Assembly: GCF_002282855.1 (NCBI RefSeq)
Contig: NZ_NRIR01000005.1
Coordinates: 248,001 to 312,000, forward strand
Reading direction: 5' to 3'
Origin: Paraferrimonas sedimenticola
GTDB taxonomy: Bacteria > Pseudomonadota > Gammaproteobacteria > Enterobacterales > Shewanellaceae
DNA: 64,000 bases
How positions within the stretch are numbered: the first letter of the stretch is position 1; each line of letters starts with the position of its first letter. Positions 25,526-35,472 of the stretch are shown here, in pieces. The position numbers and the translations under genes are program-made. The notes beneath the pieces were generated by a model, which was not told the origin of the DNA, searched no databases, and saw nothing but the letters and a program-made list of their open reading frames with translations.

Positions 25526-25544
25526 TTGGCACAGCTGTTGCAAT
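25526..25544 (+). promoter_or_regulatory. Sigma-54 promoter of flgFGHIJKL
   Basis: TTGGCACAGCTGTTGCAAT has the -24 TGGCA and -12 TTGCA boxes with exact spacing, about 50 bp upstream of the flgF GTG start. Confidence 0.9.
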
Positions 25545-25593
25545 TACCTTGTTAATAACACCAAGCGACAGCGAATAATTGACGGAGAGTGCG

Positions 25594-26337
25594 GTGGACG
25601 ACTATCTCTACATCGCCATGAGCGGCGCCAAGCAAAACTTCAAGACTTTAGCCCTACGCGGTAACAATTTGGCTAACGCCAACACCGACGGCTTTAAGGC
25701 GGAAATTGCTCAGGCCCGGACCTTACAGGTTTATGGCGAAGGACATGCCAGTCGCGCTTTTGCGGTAACCGAAAGCCCAAGCGCCGACTTTACCCCAGGT
25801 GTGCTGCAAACCACAGGTCGCAATTTAGATGTGGCGATCAATGGCGACGGCTTTTTTGCCGTACAAGGTGGTAACGGTGATGAAGCCTATACCCGCAACG
25901 GTAGCCTGCGCTTTGACCCAACCGGTATGCTGACCAACAGCCAAGGCCAGCCCATGCTTGGCGACGATGGCCCAATTTTCTTGCCGCTACCGATTCAAAA
26001 GGTGGATATCGGTCAGGACGGCACCATTACCGTACGCCCGCAAGGTGCACCAGCTGAGGCGTTAGAGCAGGTAGGCCGATTAAAAATGGTTAAGCCTAAT
26101 GTCGGTGATTTATACAAAGGCGAAGACGGTTTGTTTCGCCAAAAAAATGGCGTGGCAGCCTTGCCTGACGCCACGGTCAGACTGCAAAGCGGTGCCATTG
26201 AAGGCAGCAACGTTAATGCCGTCGCCGAGATGGTCGGTCTGATTGACCTACAACGACAATTCGAAATGCAAATCAAGATGATGAAAACCGCGGAAGAGAA
26301 CGACCGCAGCGCATCTAGCTTGATGAAGATAGGATAA
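25594..26337 (+). CDS. flgF: Flagellar rod protein FlgF
   Basis: This 247-residue proximal rod protein starts at GTG 25594 (MDDYLYIAMSGAKQNF), with GGAGAG upstream. The frame extends upstream to a TTG, but homologues begin at the MD.YLY.AMSGA motif. It carries LRGNNLANANTDGFKAE and the hook/rod ending GSNVNAVAEMVGLIDLQRQF. It is the first gene of the second flg operon. Confidence 0.95.
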   Translation: MDDYLYIAMSGAKQNFKTLALRGNNLANANTDGFKAEIAQARTLQVYGEGHASRAFAVTESPSADFTPGVLQTTGRNLDVAINGDGFFAVQGGNGDEAYTRNGSLRFDPTGMLTNSQGQPMLGDDGPIFLPLPIQKVDIGQDGTITVRPQGAPAEALEQVGRLKMVKPNVGDLYKGEDGLFRQKNGVAALPDATVRLQSGAIEGSNVNAVAEMVGLIDLQRQFEMQIKMMKTAEENDRSASSLMKIG

Positions 26338-26349
26338 TAGGAGCAACTC

Positions 26350-27135
26350 ATGCACCCAGCGTTATGGATTAGCAAAACTGGCTTAGACGCACAGCAAACC
26401 AATATTTCTACCATTTCGAACAACGTGGCCAATGCCAGCACCATTGGTTTTAAGAAAGACCGCGCCATGTTTGAAGACTTGTTGTACCAAAACATCAACC
26501 AAGCCGGTGGCATCAGTGCGCAAAATACCGAGCTGCCGGTTGGCTTATCACTAGGTGCCGGTGCCAAGGTAGTAGCCACTCAAAAAATTCACAGCCAAGG
26601 CAACATGCTAACCACCAATAACAGCATGGACCTGATGATCGACGGCAAGGGCTTTTTCGAAATTGAAATGCCAGATGGCAACATTGCCTATACCCGTGCC
26701 GGCCAGTTTACCCTAGATAACGAAGGGCAAATGGTGACACCTAGCGGCTATGTAGTGCAGCCGGCGATTACCATTCCAGAAGATGCCCAGAGCGTTACCG
26801 TGAGTGCCGAAGGTGAAGTGTCGGTGGCGATCCCTGGTCAGGCGGAAAACCAAATTGTTGGTCAGCTAACCATCTCTGATTTTGTCAATCCATCGGGCCT
26901 TGAGTCCATGGGGCAGAATCTGTACCGCGAAACTGGCGCTTCGGGTGCGCCGATTCAAGGGACTGCCAGCCTGGATGGCATGGGCGCGATTCGCCAAGGC
27001 GCGTTGGAAACCTCGAATGTGAACGTCACCGAAGAGCTGGTGAACCTGATTCAATCGCAGCGTGTGTTTGAGATGAATTCCAAGGTGATTTCATCGGTTG
27101 ACCAAATGCTGTCTTACGCCAATCAGAACCTTTAA
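26350..27135 (+). CDS. flgG: Flagellar distal rod protein FlgG
   Basis: This 261-residue distal rod protein begins [18 protein letters not shown] and carries the [20 protein letters not shown] motif. It has a central '[15 protein letters not shown]' and a C-terminal [20 protein letters not shown]. The length matches the family. It lies 12 bp after flgF, with AGGAG before the start. Confidence 0.96.
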   Translation: MHPALWISKTGLDAQQTNISTISNNVANASTIGFKKDRAMFEDLLYQNINQAGGISAQNTELPVGLSLGAGAKVVATQKIHSQGNMLTTNNSMDLMIDGKGFFEIEMPDGNIAYTRAGQFTLDNEGQMVTPSGYVVQPAITIPEDAQSVTVSAEGEVSVAIPGQAENQIVGQLTISDFVNPSGLESMGQNLYRETGASGAPIQGTASLDGMGAIRQGALETSNVNVTEELVNLIQSQRVFEMNSKVISSVDQMLSYANQNL

Positions 27136-27149
27136 TTAGGAGCTCCGTG

Positions 27150-27833
27150 ATGCGAATTGGATTAGTTCTTGGAGCCTTGGCATTAGTTGGATTGGCGGGT
27201 TGTACTTCAACTGCTAACAACAAGCCATTGCCTGATGACCCGCACTACGCGCCTGTGTTTCCTGAGCAGGTGCAAGAGCCTGTGGTGGCCACTGGGTCAA
27301 TTTTTCAGACTAGCCAAGTCAACGAGTTGTATTCGGATCTGCGTGCTCACCGCGTGGGTGACATAGTCACCGTGGTACTGACCGAGCAAACTCAGGCCAG
27401 TAAAAGCGCGAACAATAAGATTGATAAATCCAATTCGGGTCAAATCGGGCCGGTTACCAATGGTGGCGTGCCTGTGACCATCAATGGCCGTCCTATTGAT
27501 TTGGGGTATTCCGATAGCTTCAACAATACTCGTAAAGCGGGTGCGGGGCAGAGCAACAGCTTGTCGGGCAGCATTACTGCTCACGTAATGCAGGTGCTGG
27601 AGAACGGCAACCTAGTCATTCGCGGCGAGAAATGGATCACCATTAACAATGGTGACGAGTTCATTCGTCTGACCGGTATTGTGCGTCCTCAGGACATCAA
27701 TACCGACAACAGCATATTGTCGCCTCGAGTGGCGAACGCTCGAATTCAATATTCGGGTACCGGGACCTTTGCCGACTCTCAAAAATCGGGTTGGTTGAGT
27801 AAATTCTTCATGAGCGGATGGTGGCCATTCTAA
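27150..27833 (+). CDS. flgH: Flagellar L-ring lipoprotein FlgH
   Basis: This 227-residue outer-membrane lipoprotein forms the L ring. The lipobox is LVGLAGC near residue 18. The start is the ATG at 27150, seven bases after AGGAG. The conserved FlgH stretch is [20 protein letters not shown], with later [20 protein letters not shown] and the C-terminal [20 protein letters not shown]. The stop overlaps the flgI start (TAATG). Confidence 0.96.
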   Translation: MRIGLVLGALALVGLAGCTSTANNKPLPDDPHYAPVFPEQVQEPVVATGSIFQTSQVNELYSDLRAHRVGDIVTVVLTEQTQASKSANNKIDKSNSGQIGPVTNGGVPVTINGRPIDLGYSDSFNNTRKAGAGQSNSLSGSITAHVMQVLENGNLVIRGEKWITINNGDEFIRLTGIVRPQDINTDNSILSPRVANARIQYSGTGTFADSQKSGWLSKFFMSGWWPF

Positions 27834-28924
27834 TGCGCTGGTTTCAATGGATTGCTTTAGCCCTAGTAAGCGTGAGCCTGCAAGCCCAGGCGCAACGCAT
27901 TAAAGACATTGCCGACATTCAGGGGGTTCGCGACAACCAACTGATTGGTTACGGTTTGGTGGTGGGTTTGCCTGGCACTGGCGAGAAGACTCGCTACACC
28001 GAGCAAACCTTTAAAACCATGTTGAAGAACTTTGGCATCAACCTGCCAGAGAACGTACGGCCAAAAATCAAAAACGTTGCCGTGGTTGCAGTACACGCCA
28101 CTATGCCGGCCTTCATCAAAACCGGACAAACCGTCGACGTTACTGTGTCTTCCATCGGTGAAGCGAAGAGCCTTCGCGGTGGTAGTTTGTTGCAGACCTT
28201 TTTAAAAGGGGCTGATGGCAATGTTTATGCCATCGCTCAAGGCAGCTTGGTCGTCAGTGGGTTCAGCGCTCAGGGCCTTGATGGCTCGAAAGTGATGCAA
28301 AACACCCCAACGGTAGGTCGCATTCCCAATGGTGCAATTGTGGAGCGCACGGTTGCCTCGCCATTTCAAACCGGCGATAGCTTAACCTTTAACCTACGCC
28401 ACCCGGATTTCTCCACCGCCAAGCGCTTAGCGGATGCCATCAACGGCTTGCTAGGACCTGGTATGGCCCATGCGCTAGATAGTGCTTCGGTACAGGTCAG
28501 TGCACCGCGCGATCCCAACCAACGCGTATCTTATCTGGCGACCTTAGAAAACATCGAAGTCGAGCCTGCGCGAGAGTCCGCCAAGGTTATCGTTAACTCA
28601 CGCACTGGCACCATTGTGGTTGGTAGTGATGTACGTTTGCTGCCAGCGGCTGTGACCCACGGCGGCTTAACCGTGACCATCGCCGAGTCCGAGCGCGCCT
28701 CGCAACCGAATCCTTTTGGTGCCGGCGAGACGGTAATTACTCAAGATTCGACGATTGATGTGGCTCAAGAAGACAGCCGTATGTTCCTGTTTGACCCAGG
28801 CGTTACCCTCAACGAATTGGTTCGTGCGGTCAATCAAGTGGGCGCGGCGCCATCGGATGTGATGGCCATATTAGAAGCGCTGAAGACCGCTGGTGCTTTA
28901 CACGGCGAACTGATCATCATCTAA
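27833..28924 (+). CDS. flgI: Flagellar P-ring protein FlgI
   Basis: This 363-residue periplasmic ring protein has a Sec signal ([22 protein letters not shown]). The start is the ATG at 27833, which overlaps the flgH stop. Diagnostic motifs are [31 protein letters not shown] and the C-terminal [20 protein letters not shown]. FlgA, encoded at 20647-21363, is its chaperone. Confidence 0.96.
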   Translation: MRWFQWIALALVSVSLQAQAQRIKDIADIQGVRDNQLIGYGLVVGLPGTGEKTRYTEQTFKTMLKNFGINLPENVRPKIKNVAVVAVHATMPAFIKTGQTVDVTVSSIGEAKSLRGGSLLQTFLKGADGNVYAIAQGSLVVSGFSAQGLDGSKVMQNTPTVGRIPNGAIVERTVASPFQTGDSLTFNLRHPDFSTAKRLADAINGLLGPGMAHALDSASVQVSAPRDPNQRVSYLATLENIEVEPARESAKVIVNSRTGTIVVGSDVRLLPAAVTHGGLTVTIAESERASQPNPFGAGETVITQDSTIDVAQEDSRMFLFDPGVTLNELVRAVNQVGAAPSDVMAILEALKTAGALHGELIII

Positions 28925-28973
28925 GCCGAACATTTAAGCTGAATATCTAAGCCGAATACCTAAGGGAACAGAG
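28922..28973. repeat. Short 13-bp tandem repeat between flgI and flgJ
   Basis: TAAG recurs at exactly 13-bp steps (28922, 28935, 28948, 28961). It begins units such as taagccgaacatt, taagctgaatatc and taagccgaatacc. The first TAA is the flgI stop codon. It fills the flgI-flgJ gap and ends before the AGGTCAGGG ribosome-site region. Confidence 0.6.
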
Positions 28974-28981
28974 GTCAGGGA

Positions 28982-29953
28982 ATGAACAAAATATCGGAAA
29001 GCCAGCACTATATGGATTTAGCTGGTTTAGATAAATTGCGCTCCCAAGCCAAAGACAATGACCCACAAGCCCTGCGAGCTGCCGCCGAGCAGTTCGAGGG
29101 CTTATTCATGCAAATGGTGCTTAAAAGCATGCGTGAAGCTAACGCGGCTTTTGAAAGCGACAGTCCTTTCAATACTCAATACACCCAGTTTTACCAGCAG
29201 ATGCACGACCAACAAATGTCGGTGGACCTCAGCCAAAAAGGCAGTTTGGGTTTGGCGGATTTGATTGTTACCCAGCTCGGTGGCGGCAGTGCCAATTTTG
29301 CGCCGGCAAGTAGTCTTCGCGGTGGCCTTGATAGTCAAACCGTCATGGCTCCGGCAGTGGTTAAACCTTCTGAGCAAGTGGCTGATACTAAAAAGCTTTC
29401 AGAGGAATCTAAACAAGCCTCTGTGCAAGCTGAAGCTAGCCCTCAAGCCACGGGCTTCTTTGACCAAGCCGAAGACTTCATCAACCAGCTTACCCCTATG
29501 GCTATCGAGGCCAGCCAGAAACTTGGCACATCACCTGCATTGCTATTAGCGCAGTCGGCGCTGGAAACTGGCTGGGGACGTAAAATCGTAAAACGCTCCA
29601 ACGGTGAATCCAGCTTTAATCTTTTCAATATCAAAGCCGACCGTCGATGGAATGGAGATAAGACCCAAGTGGCCACCTTAGAATTTGAGCAAGGCGTTGC
29701 GGTGAAAAAACAAGCCGACTTTCGCGCCTACCAAGGGTTTCAGCAAAGCTTTGACGATTTTGTCAGCTTTTTGCAATCCGGCTCTCGCTACCAGTCGGCT
29801 CTGGATAAAGCTGCCTCTCCGGGCGAATTCATCGACGCCATTCATCAAGCCGGTTATGCCACCGACCCGAACTACGGGGACAAAGTGAAAGGCCTGATGG
29901 AACAAATTACTCGCCAATTCGGCGGCAAGTTTTTGCCCGAGGCTGACCAATGA
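28982..29953 (+). CDS. flgJ: Rod cap / peptidoglycan hydrolase FlgJ
   Basis: This 323-residue dual-domain protein has an N-terminal rod-cap region (AAEQFEGLFMQMVLKSMREA, about 37-56). After a variable Ala/Glu/Lys linker (about 110-160) comes a glucosaminidase domain. That domain contains LLLAQSALETGWGRK with the catalytic glutamate and FNLFNIKADRRWNG. It opens the peptidoglycan for the rod. The stop overlaps the flgK start by 4 bp (ATGA). Confidence 0.95.
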   Translation: MNKISESQHYMDLAGLDKLRSQAKDNDPQALRAAAEQFEGLFMQMVLKSMREANAAFESDSPFNTQYTQFYQQMHDQQMSVDLSQKGSLGLADLIVTQLGGGSANFAPASSLRGGLDSQTVMAPAVVKPSEQVADTKKLSEESKQASVQAEASPQATGFFDQAEDFINQLTPMAIEASQKLGTSPALLLAQSALETGWGRKIVKRSNGESSFNLFNIKADRRWNGDKTQVATLEFEQGVAVKKQADFRAYQGFQQSFDDFVSFLQSGSRYQSALDKAASPGEFIDAIHQAGYATDPNYGDKVKGLMEQITRQFGGKFLPEADQ

Positions 29954-31860
29954 GCGACTTACTGAATATTGGCCGTAGCGGATTGCTCGCGGCGCAGCGC
30001 CAACTGGGCGTGACTTCCAATAACATTGCCAATGCCAACACGGCAGGTTATCACCGTCAGGTGGCAGAACAACGCTCGATTGGCTCGGATTTTATTGGTG
30101 GAGCGTTTCAAGGTGCCGGCACTTATGTGTCTGATGTAAAACGCATTTACAATGAGTTTGCGACCAAAGAAATGCGTATTAGCCAGAGTAATCTGAGCTA
30201 TTCAGAAGCCAAGTACACCAAGCTTAATGAGTTGGACCAACTCTTCTCGTTAACCGGCAAATCCGTGCCGAATGCCATCAACGACATGTTCGATGCCTTT
30301 AACAAGCTAGGCGACTTGCCTAGTGATCCTGGCATGCGCACCAATTTGCTGAGCAACGCCGATCGCGTCGCTCAGTCGATTCGCTCTTTGAGCAGTCAAC
30401 TGGACGTTCAATACAACAACACCAACGATCAAATTCGAGCCACTGCGGATCGCATTAACGACATCAGTAAAGAAATTGCTGACATCAATACCAAGTTGAT
30501 GGGGCAGCAGGTGCAGGACCCCGCCCTGCAAGACCGACAAGAACAGCTGATTCAAGAGTTATCGCAATACACAGATGTTAACGCTGTGCCGCTGGAAAAC
30601 GGTGCTAAAAGCATCATGATTGGCGGCTCGGTGATGCTGGTATCCGGTGAAATTCCAATGCAGTTGGGTGTCACTGACGGCGACCCATTTGGCGATGAAA
30701 TTGGTCTCACAGTAACTTCAGGTGGACGTACTGTCAGCGTTGATGGTGCACGACTGGGCGGGCAAATGCAGGCGCTGTTTGAGTATCGCGACCAAAGCTT
30801 GGTCCCAGCCAAAATGCAGCTAAGCCAGTTGGCTGCGGGTATTGCCGGTGCTATCAACGAAGCGCAACGCAACGGCTTTGATTTGAACGGCCAAATCGGT
30901 CAGGACATCTTTAGCGACATCAATAGCCCTGAATTGTCATTAGGGCGAGTGGGCGGTTACTCCGAAAATACTGGTAACGCCCAGCTTAGCGTCAACATCG
31001 ACGACTTCAGCCAATTGGGCTCGGGCAGTTATACCTTGAGCTTTGAAGCTGGCCAGTATCAGTTACTCAATAAAACCAGCGGTGAGCAAATTCCCCTGAC
31101 GCCTGACCCGAATGACCCGTCGCGCCTAATTGGCGGTGATGGTTTCAGCATTCGCATTGACGCTGGCGCCATGAACGACGGCGATCGTTTTGAAATTCGT
31201 CCCGCCGCCGGTATTTCTAGCGCGCTAGAAGTCACTATGACCGACCCAGATGGCATCGCCGCGGCAGGATACTCAATCGAAGCTGACGAGAACAACAGCG
31301 GTGCGACTCTGGGCGTTTTGGGTGTTGATAGAACCGCGAACAACTTTCCCACCGCCGATTCGCCTCTGACCTTAACTTTTGATGCCAGCAACGGTACTTA
31401 CACCGCCACCGACAAAGACGGCAATACGGTGAGCAGCGGTCCTTATACGCCACCAAGCCTAACGGTGGCTGGCGTAACGTTAGCCGTGCCAAACGATTTG
31501 AAAGATGGTGACAGCTTCACCTTGGATATGTCCTTTGGCGAGGGCGATAACAGCAATGCGCTGGCCATGGCGGGCTTGCAAACCGACAAAATCATGAACG
31601 GTGGGCGGCAAACCTTTGTCGATGTATTTAACCAAACTATCAACTCAGTTGGTGCCCAGACCAAGCGTGCTGCCGGTGAGGTGGAGAGTGCTCAAGCTTT
31701 CTACAACCAGGCTTACACTCGCGTTCAGTCAGAATCTGGCGTCAACCTTGACGAGGAAGCTGCAAACCTAATGCGCTTCCAGCAGGCCTACCAAGCCTCA
31801 GCTCGTTTAATGAGTACTGCTTCTGAGCTGTACGACACTTTATTTAACTCGCTGCGATAG
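29950..31860 (+). CDS. flgK: Hook-filament junction protein FlgK
   Basis: This 636-residue HAP1 has N-terminal SGLLAAQRQLGVTSNNIANA followed by NTAGYHRQ. Its C-terminal region is GVNLDEEAANLMRFQQAYQA plus SARLMSTASELYDTLFNSLR, typical of FlgK. The central insertion (about 320-560), rich in Gly/Asp/Thr, is variable between species. FlgN is its chaperone. Confidence 0.95.
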   Translation: MSDLLNIGRSGLLAAQRQLGVTSNNIANANTAGYHRQVAEQRSIGSDFIGGAFQGAGTYVSDVKRIYNEFATKEMRISQSNLSYSEAKYTKLNELDQLFSLTGKSVPNAINDMFDAFNKLGDLPSDPGMRTNLLSNADRVAQSIRSLSSQLDVQYNNTNDQIRATADRINDISKEIADINTKLMGQQVQDPALQDRQEQLIQELSQYTDVNAVPLENGAKSIMIGGSVMLVSGEIPMQLGVTDGDPFGDEIGLTVTSGGRTVSVDGARLGGQMQALFEYRDQSLVPAKMQLSQLAAGIAGAINEAQRNGFDLNGQIGQDIFSDINSPELSLGRVGGYSENTGNAQLSVNIDDFSQLGSGSYTLSFEAGQYQLLNKTSGEQIPLTPDPNDPSRLIGGDGFSIRIDAGAMNDGDRFEIRPAAGISSALEVTMTDPDGIAAAGYSIEADENNSGATLGVLGVDRTANNFPTADSPLTLTFDASNGTYTATDKDGNTVSSGPYTPPSLTVAGVTLAVPNDLKDGDSFTLDMSFGEGDNSNALAMAGLQTDKIMNGGRQTFVDVFNQTINSVGAQTKRAAGEVESAQAFYNQAYTRVQSESGVNLDEEAANLMRFQQAYQASARLMSTASELYDTLFNSLR

Positions 31861-31868
31861 GATGAATC

Positions 31869-33074
31869 ATGCGTATTTCCACTAATCTGCTTTATTTCAA
31901 TTCGCACTCGCAGCTGTCCAAGACGCAGAACCTGCTCAACCAAACCATGGAGCAATTGGCCACAGGTAAAAAGGTGAACACCGCCGGTGATGACCCGATT
32001 GCGGCAATTGCAATTAACAACCTTAATCAGCAAAACCGCTTGGCCGAGCAATACTTGAGCAATATTGATTACGCTCGCAATCGCTTGAGTTTGAACGAAG
32101 CCAAGATGGGTGAAGCCGATAGCCTACTTAACAATGTCAAAGAGCTGATGCTCCGCGCCAACAATGGCCAACTGACCGCTGACGAGAAAGGGCTGTTGTC
32201 CGATGAAATGAATAATTTGGTGGACGAGTTAGTTGCGATTGGCAACACCAAAGACGCCAGTGGTAATTACGTGTTTGGCGGCCACCAACAAGGTGAAGCG
32301 CCGTTTGTGCGTCAAGCGGATGGCACTGTGGTATTTCGCGGCGATGCGGGCAAGCTCGAAGCGCTAGTCGATGATGGCGTTCGCATCGATACCTCAACGT
32401 CCGGCCTAGATATGCTGATGCAAATTGCCAACCCAAGCGGTGATTATCGTGCCAGTTACGACGCGGGCAATACTGGGGATGGTTTCTTGGAGTCGGCAAA
32501 GATCACCGATCCGGCAAACCACACGGCAGACGATTTCCGCTACCAGTTTGTTGGCGATGGCAGCGGCGGCATGGAATTGCAGGTACTGGACAGTGGCGGC
32601 AATACGGTGCACACCCAATCGCCATTCGACCCGTCGCAACCGTTGAAATTCAACGGTATGGAAGTTCAGTTCAGCGGAACGCCAGAAATCGGTGATGTCA
32701 TCGATACCACGCCTGGCAGCAGTTTTGATGTGTTCTCTTCGCTAAATCAAGCGATAGACCTGCTTAACGCGGATCCTGGCTTGGAATCACCCGCGGGTCA
32801 AAAAGAGTTGGCACAGCTTTTGAATGATATAGACCAAGGGCTTGCGTCCATTCATCTAAAGCGGGGTGAGTTTGGGAACACTTTAAAGAGCCTTGATTCA
32901 TTTCAACAAGCGCATGAGGAAACGCGGTTGTTGAATGAGACAGCACTTTCGCCTTTGCAAGACGTTGACTATGCAGAAGCTATAACGCTGTTTGAGCAAC
33001 AAATGTTGGCGTTGAACGCCGTAAACAACACTTTTTCGAAAGTGAATACAATAAGTTTATTTAACTATATCTAA
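31869..33074 (+). CDS. flgL: Hook-filament junction protein FlgL
   Basis: This 401-residue HAP3 is flagellin-like at both ends: [20 protein letters not shown] with [17 protein letters not shown], and a C-terminal [20 protein letters not shown]. It lies 8 bp after flgK with AGGA upstream. The last ~300 bp are noticeably more AT-rich than the first part, like the following flagellin gene. It is the final gene of the flgF operon. Confidence 0.95.
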   Translation: MRISTNLLYFNSHSQLSKTQNLLNQTMEQLATGKKVNTAGDDPIAAIAINNLNQQNRLAEQYLSNIDYARNRLSLNEAKMGEADSLLNNVKELMLRANNGQLTADEKGLLSDEMNNLVDELVAIGNTKDASGNYVFGGHQQGEAPFVRQADGTVVFRGDAGKLEALVDDGVRIDTSTSGLDMLMQIANPSGDYRASYDAGNTGDGFLESAKITDPANHTADDFRYQFVGDGSGGMELQVLDSGGNTVHTQSPFDPSQPLKFNGMEVQFSGTPEIGDVIDTTPGSSFDVFSSLNQAIDLLNADPGLESPAGQKELAQLLNDIDQGLASIHLKRGEFGNTLKSLDSFQQAHEETRLLNETALSPLQDVDYAEAITLFEQQMLALNAVNNTFSKVNTISLFNYI

Positions 33075-33127
33075 GTGCAGCCAAGGGTTTTGAAAGAAGT
33101 CAGGCGGCCACAAAAGGAGTCTCGCGG

Positions 33128-33946
33128 ATGGCAATTACAGTAAATACGAATGTCACTTCAATGTTGGCACAAAGAAACCTGAATAGCGCCAATGGTTCAA
33201 TGCAGCAAGCGATGGAGCGATTGTCTAGCGGTTTGCGAATTAATTCAGCAAAAGACGACGCTGCCGGCTTGCAAATTGCCAACCGATTAACCTCACAAAT
33301 TCGAGGTATTGATGTGGCGATGCGAAATGCGAATGATGGCATATCCATAGCGCAAACCGCTGAAGGTGCTATGCAAGAGTCAACCAACATTCTACACCGC
33401 ATGCGCGATCTGGCATTACAGGCTGCGAACGATTCAAATGGTACTGCTGAAAGGACTGCCATTGGAAACGAAATTTCTGCTTTGAGCGCTGAATTAACTC
33501 GAATCTCTGAGAAAACTGAATTCGGTGGAGTTAAACTTCTTGATGGATCTTATACCGGAAAGTCCTTTCAGATTGGAGCGGCTTCTGGTGACACTATTGG
33601 ATTGAGTATAGGAGACTTTGACTCAACTGCTCTCGGAGTGAACGCTCTTGACGTATCCGATGCGACAAATGCGGGGGCGGCGATCACGGCAATTGACACA
33701 GCAATTGGTACTATCGACACGCAGAGGTCCACGCTAGGTACATTCCAAAATCGGTTGTCACATACGATAAATAACCAAAGCAACATTCAAGCGAATGTAG
33801 CTGATGCCCGAAGCCGAATTCAAGACGTGGATTTTGCCAAAGAAACAGCCGAGATGACAAAGCAGCAAGTGTTACAACAATCGGGGTCTGCCATGCTTGC
33901 GCAGGCAAACCAGATTCCACAATTGGCACTTTCGCTACTGCAATAG
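33128..33946 (+). CDS. fliC: Flagellin, copy 1
   Basis: This 272-residue short flagellin consists essentially of the D0/D1 domains plus a small central region. The N-terminus [15 protein letters not shown], the [20 protein letters not shown] block and the C-terminal [20 protein letters not shown] block are classic. It lies 53 bp after flgL behind AAAAGGAG, with no FliA box that I can see, so it may be read from the flgF operon or a weak promoter. It ends at a strong terminator. The protein closely resembles copy 2, differing mostly in the centre. Confidence 0.95.
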   Translation: MAITVNTNVTSMLAQRNLNSANGSMQQAMERLSSGLRINSAKDDAAGLQIANRLTSQIRGIDVAMRNANDGISIAQTAEGAMQESTNILHRMRDLALQAANDSNGTAERTAIGNEISALSAELTRISEKTEFGGVKLLDGSYTGKSFQIGAASGDTIGLSIGDFDSTALGVNALDVSDATNAGAAITAIDTAIGTIDTQRSTLGTFQNRLSHTINNQSNIQANVADARSRIQDVDFAKETAEMTKQQVLQQSGSAMLAQANQIPQLALSLLQ

Positions 33947-33967
33947 CATTTGATCTAGCCAGGAAAT

Positions 33968-33992
33968 AACGACCCATATGGGTCGTTTTTTT
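33968..33992 (+). terminator. Terminator between the two flagellin genes
   Basis: The perfect 20-bp palindrome AACGACCCATATGGGTCGTT runs directly into seven Ts, 21 bp after the copy-1 stop. Confidence 0.9.
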
Positions 33993-34006
33993 ATTGAAAA
34001 AAGATC

Positions 34007-34033
34007 TAAAGGTTTTCTTTTAGGGGCCGTTAA
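34007..34033 (+). promoter_or_regulatory. FliA (sigma-28) promoter of flagellin copy 2
   Basis: TAAAGGTT-N11-GCCGTTAA matches sigma-28 boxes with correct spacing (one deviation per box). It lies about 80 bp before the start, which leaves a leader of roughly 75 nt. Confidence 0.85.
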
Positions 34034-34115
34034 TAGTTTTGAACCGAACGTGAATGGCCTGCAAAAACATCAATTTATTCAGGCTCTTTGATTCAAGCTA
34101 AAAGGGAAAATCAAA

Positions 34116-34931
34116 ATGGCTATTACTGTAAATACCAACGTAACTTCCATGTTTGCTCAGAAGAACCTGAATAACGCAAACGGCGCAATGCAACAATCGA
34201 TGGAGCGCCTTTCTAGTGGGCTTCGCATTAACTCTGCCAAAGACGATGCAGCTGGTCTACAAATTGCCAACCGCTTAACCTCACAAGTAAGAGGTATCGA
34301 TGTGGCAATGCGAAATGCTAATGATGGTATTTCAATAGCTCAAACCGCCGAAGGCGCTATGCAGGAATCAACCAACATTCTACATCGCATGCGTGACCTG
34401 GCTCTGCAAGCCGCAAACGACTCAAACGGAGCAGATGAGCGCACCGCCATCGGCAACGAAATCACTGCTTTAGCCTCAGAATTGACTCGAATCGCCGACA
34501 AAACTGAGTTCGGTGGTGTTGCTCTTATTGACGGTTCATTTACATCTAAATCATTTGCCATCGGTGCATCATCGGGCGATACCTTGGCGTTAAGCATTAG
34601 TGACATCGATGCAGCTGCTTTGTCTGTAGATTCATTAGATGTAACCGATGCGAGTGCAGCTGCGACTTCAATCACTGCGATCGACGACGCGATCAAATTG
34701 GTTGATGGTCAGCGCGCGACTTTGGGTTCATTTCAAAACCGATTGAGCCACAGCATCAATAACATGTCTAATATCCAAGCCAACGTAGCCGATGCGCGTA
34801 GCCGTATCCAAGACGTTGACTTTGCCAAGGAAACTGCAGAAATGACCAAGCAGCAAGTACTGCAACAGTCTGGTTCTGCGATGCTAGCGCAAGCTAACCA
34901 AATCCCACAATTGGCTCTATCGCTACTGTAA
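34116..34931 (+). CDS. fliC: Flagellin, copy 2
   Basis: This 271-residue flagellin has the same architecture as copy 1. The conserved N-terminal ~125 and C-terminal ~90 residues are nearly identical; the central 140-200 region differs ([20 protein letters not shown] here). It is expressed from its own FliA promoter and followed by a terminator, so it is a monocistronic late gene and probably the major filament subunit. It starts behind AAAGGGAAAATCAAA. Confidence 0.96.
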   Translation: MAITVNTNVTSMFAQKNLNNANGAMQQSMERLSSGLRINSAKDDAAGLQIANRLTSQVRGIDVAMRNANDGISIAQTAEGAMQESTNILHRMRDLALQAANDSNGADERTAIGNEITALASELTRIADKTEFGGVALIDGSFTSKSFAIGASSGDTLALSISDIDAAALSVDSLDVTDASAAATSITAIDDAIKLVDGQRATLGSFQNRLSHSINNMSNIQANVADARSRIQDVDFAKETAEMTKQQVLQQSGSAMLAQANQIPQLALSLL

Positions 34932-34953
34932 CAGACCCAAGGTGGAATCTATC

Positions 34954-34990
34954 GCGGAGCCGTGCACTAAGCGCGTCTCCGCTTTTTGTT
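34954..34990 (+). terminator. Terminator after flagellin copy 2
   Basis: GCGGAG/CTCCGC stem (6 bp, 17-nt loop able to pair further) followed by TTTTTGTTTTT. Confidence 0.8.
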
Positions 34991-35066
34991 TTTCGGTGGC
35001 AAGGATTTGCCGCCCGGCAATAGAGCTAACTATCAAGCCGGAATCATTAGGGAAACTGGAGGCTTT

Positions 35067-35453
35067 ATGGAAATTAATCAGGCCGCTGCCGCGAGTAGCA
35101 ACGCCAGCTTGTTGACTAAGCCGAATCTAGAAGCGCAAGCCGCTCAAGCCAAGCAGCAAGAGCTGCCAGAGCAAGCAAGCGTTAGCTCGGTGGAAGCCAA
35201 CCAAGCAAAGTCTGGCGCCGAGTCTCGTGAACAGGTGGATTTGGAACAAATCGTGCATGAGATGGCAGAGTTTGTAGAAATGATACAAAAGGGGCTGAGT
35301 TTTGGAATTCACGAAGCCTCCGGAAAGCAAACAATCGCTGTCATTGATACGGATACGGGAGAGGTGATAAGACATATCCCTTCTATTGAAGCTTTAGAGC
35401 TAGCCCAAAAGTTGGCCGATGCTCAAGGATTACTTTTAAACGACGAAGCATGA
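35067..35453 (+). CDS. flaG: FlaG-family protein
   Basis: This 128-residue protein starts at ATG 35067 behind GGAGG; the longer frame from 34986 starts inside the terminator and is rejected. The N-terminal half is Ala/Gln-rich and disordered. The FlaG core is LSFGIHEASGKQTIAVIDTD plus GEVIRHIPS. FlaG influences filament length in polar flagellates. It lies 19 bp before fliD, the usual order. Confidence 0.92.
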   Translation: MEINQAAAASSNASLLTKPNLEAQAAQAKQQELPEQASVSSVEANQAKSGAESREQVDLEQIVHEMAEFVEMIQKGLSFGIHEASGKQTIAVIDTDTGEVIRHIPSIEALELAQKLADAQGLLLNDEA

Positions 35454-35472
35454 TTATACTAAGAGGTAACGC

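Noticed and set aside
33064-33127. FliA promoter searched for before flagellin copy 1
   Set aside because: No TAAA-N15-GCCGATAA-like pair with proper spacing could be found; a GCCGTAAA inside flgL lacks a matching -35.
34994-35010. Sigma-54-like TGGCAAGGATTTGCC upstream of flaG
   Set aside because: The distance between GG and GC is one base shorter than required, which normally abolishes activity.
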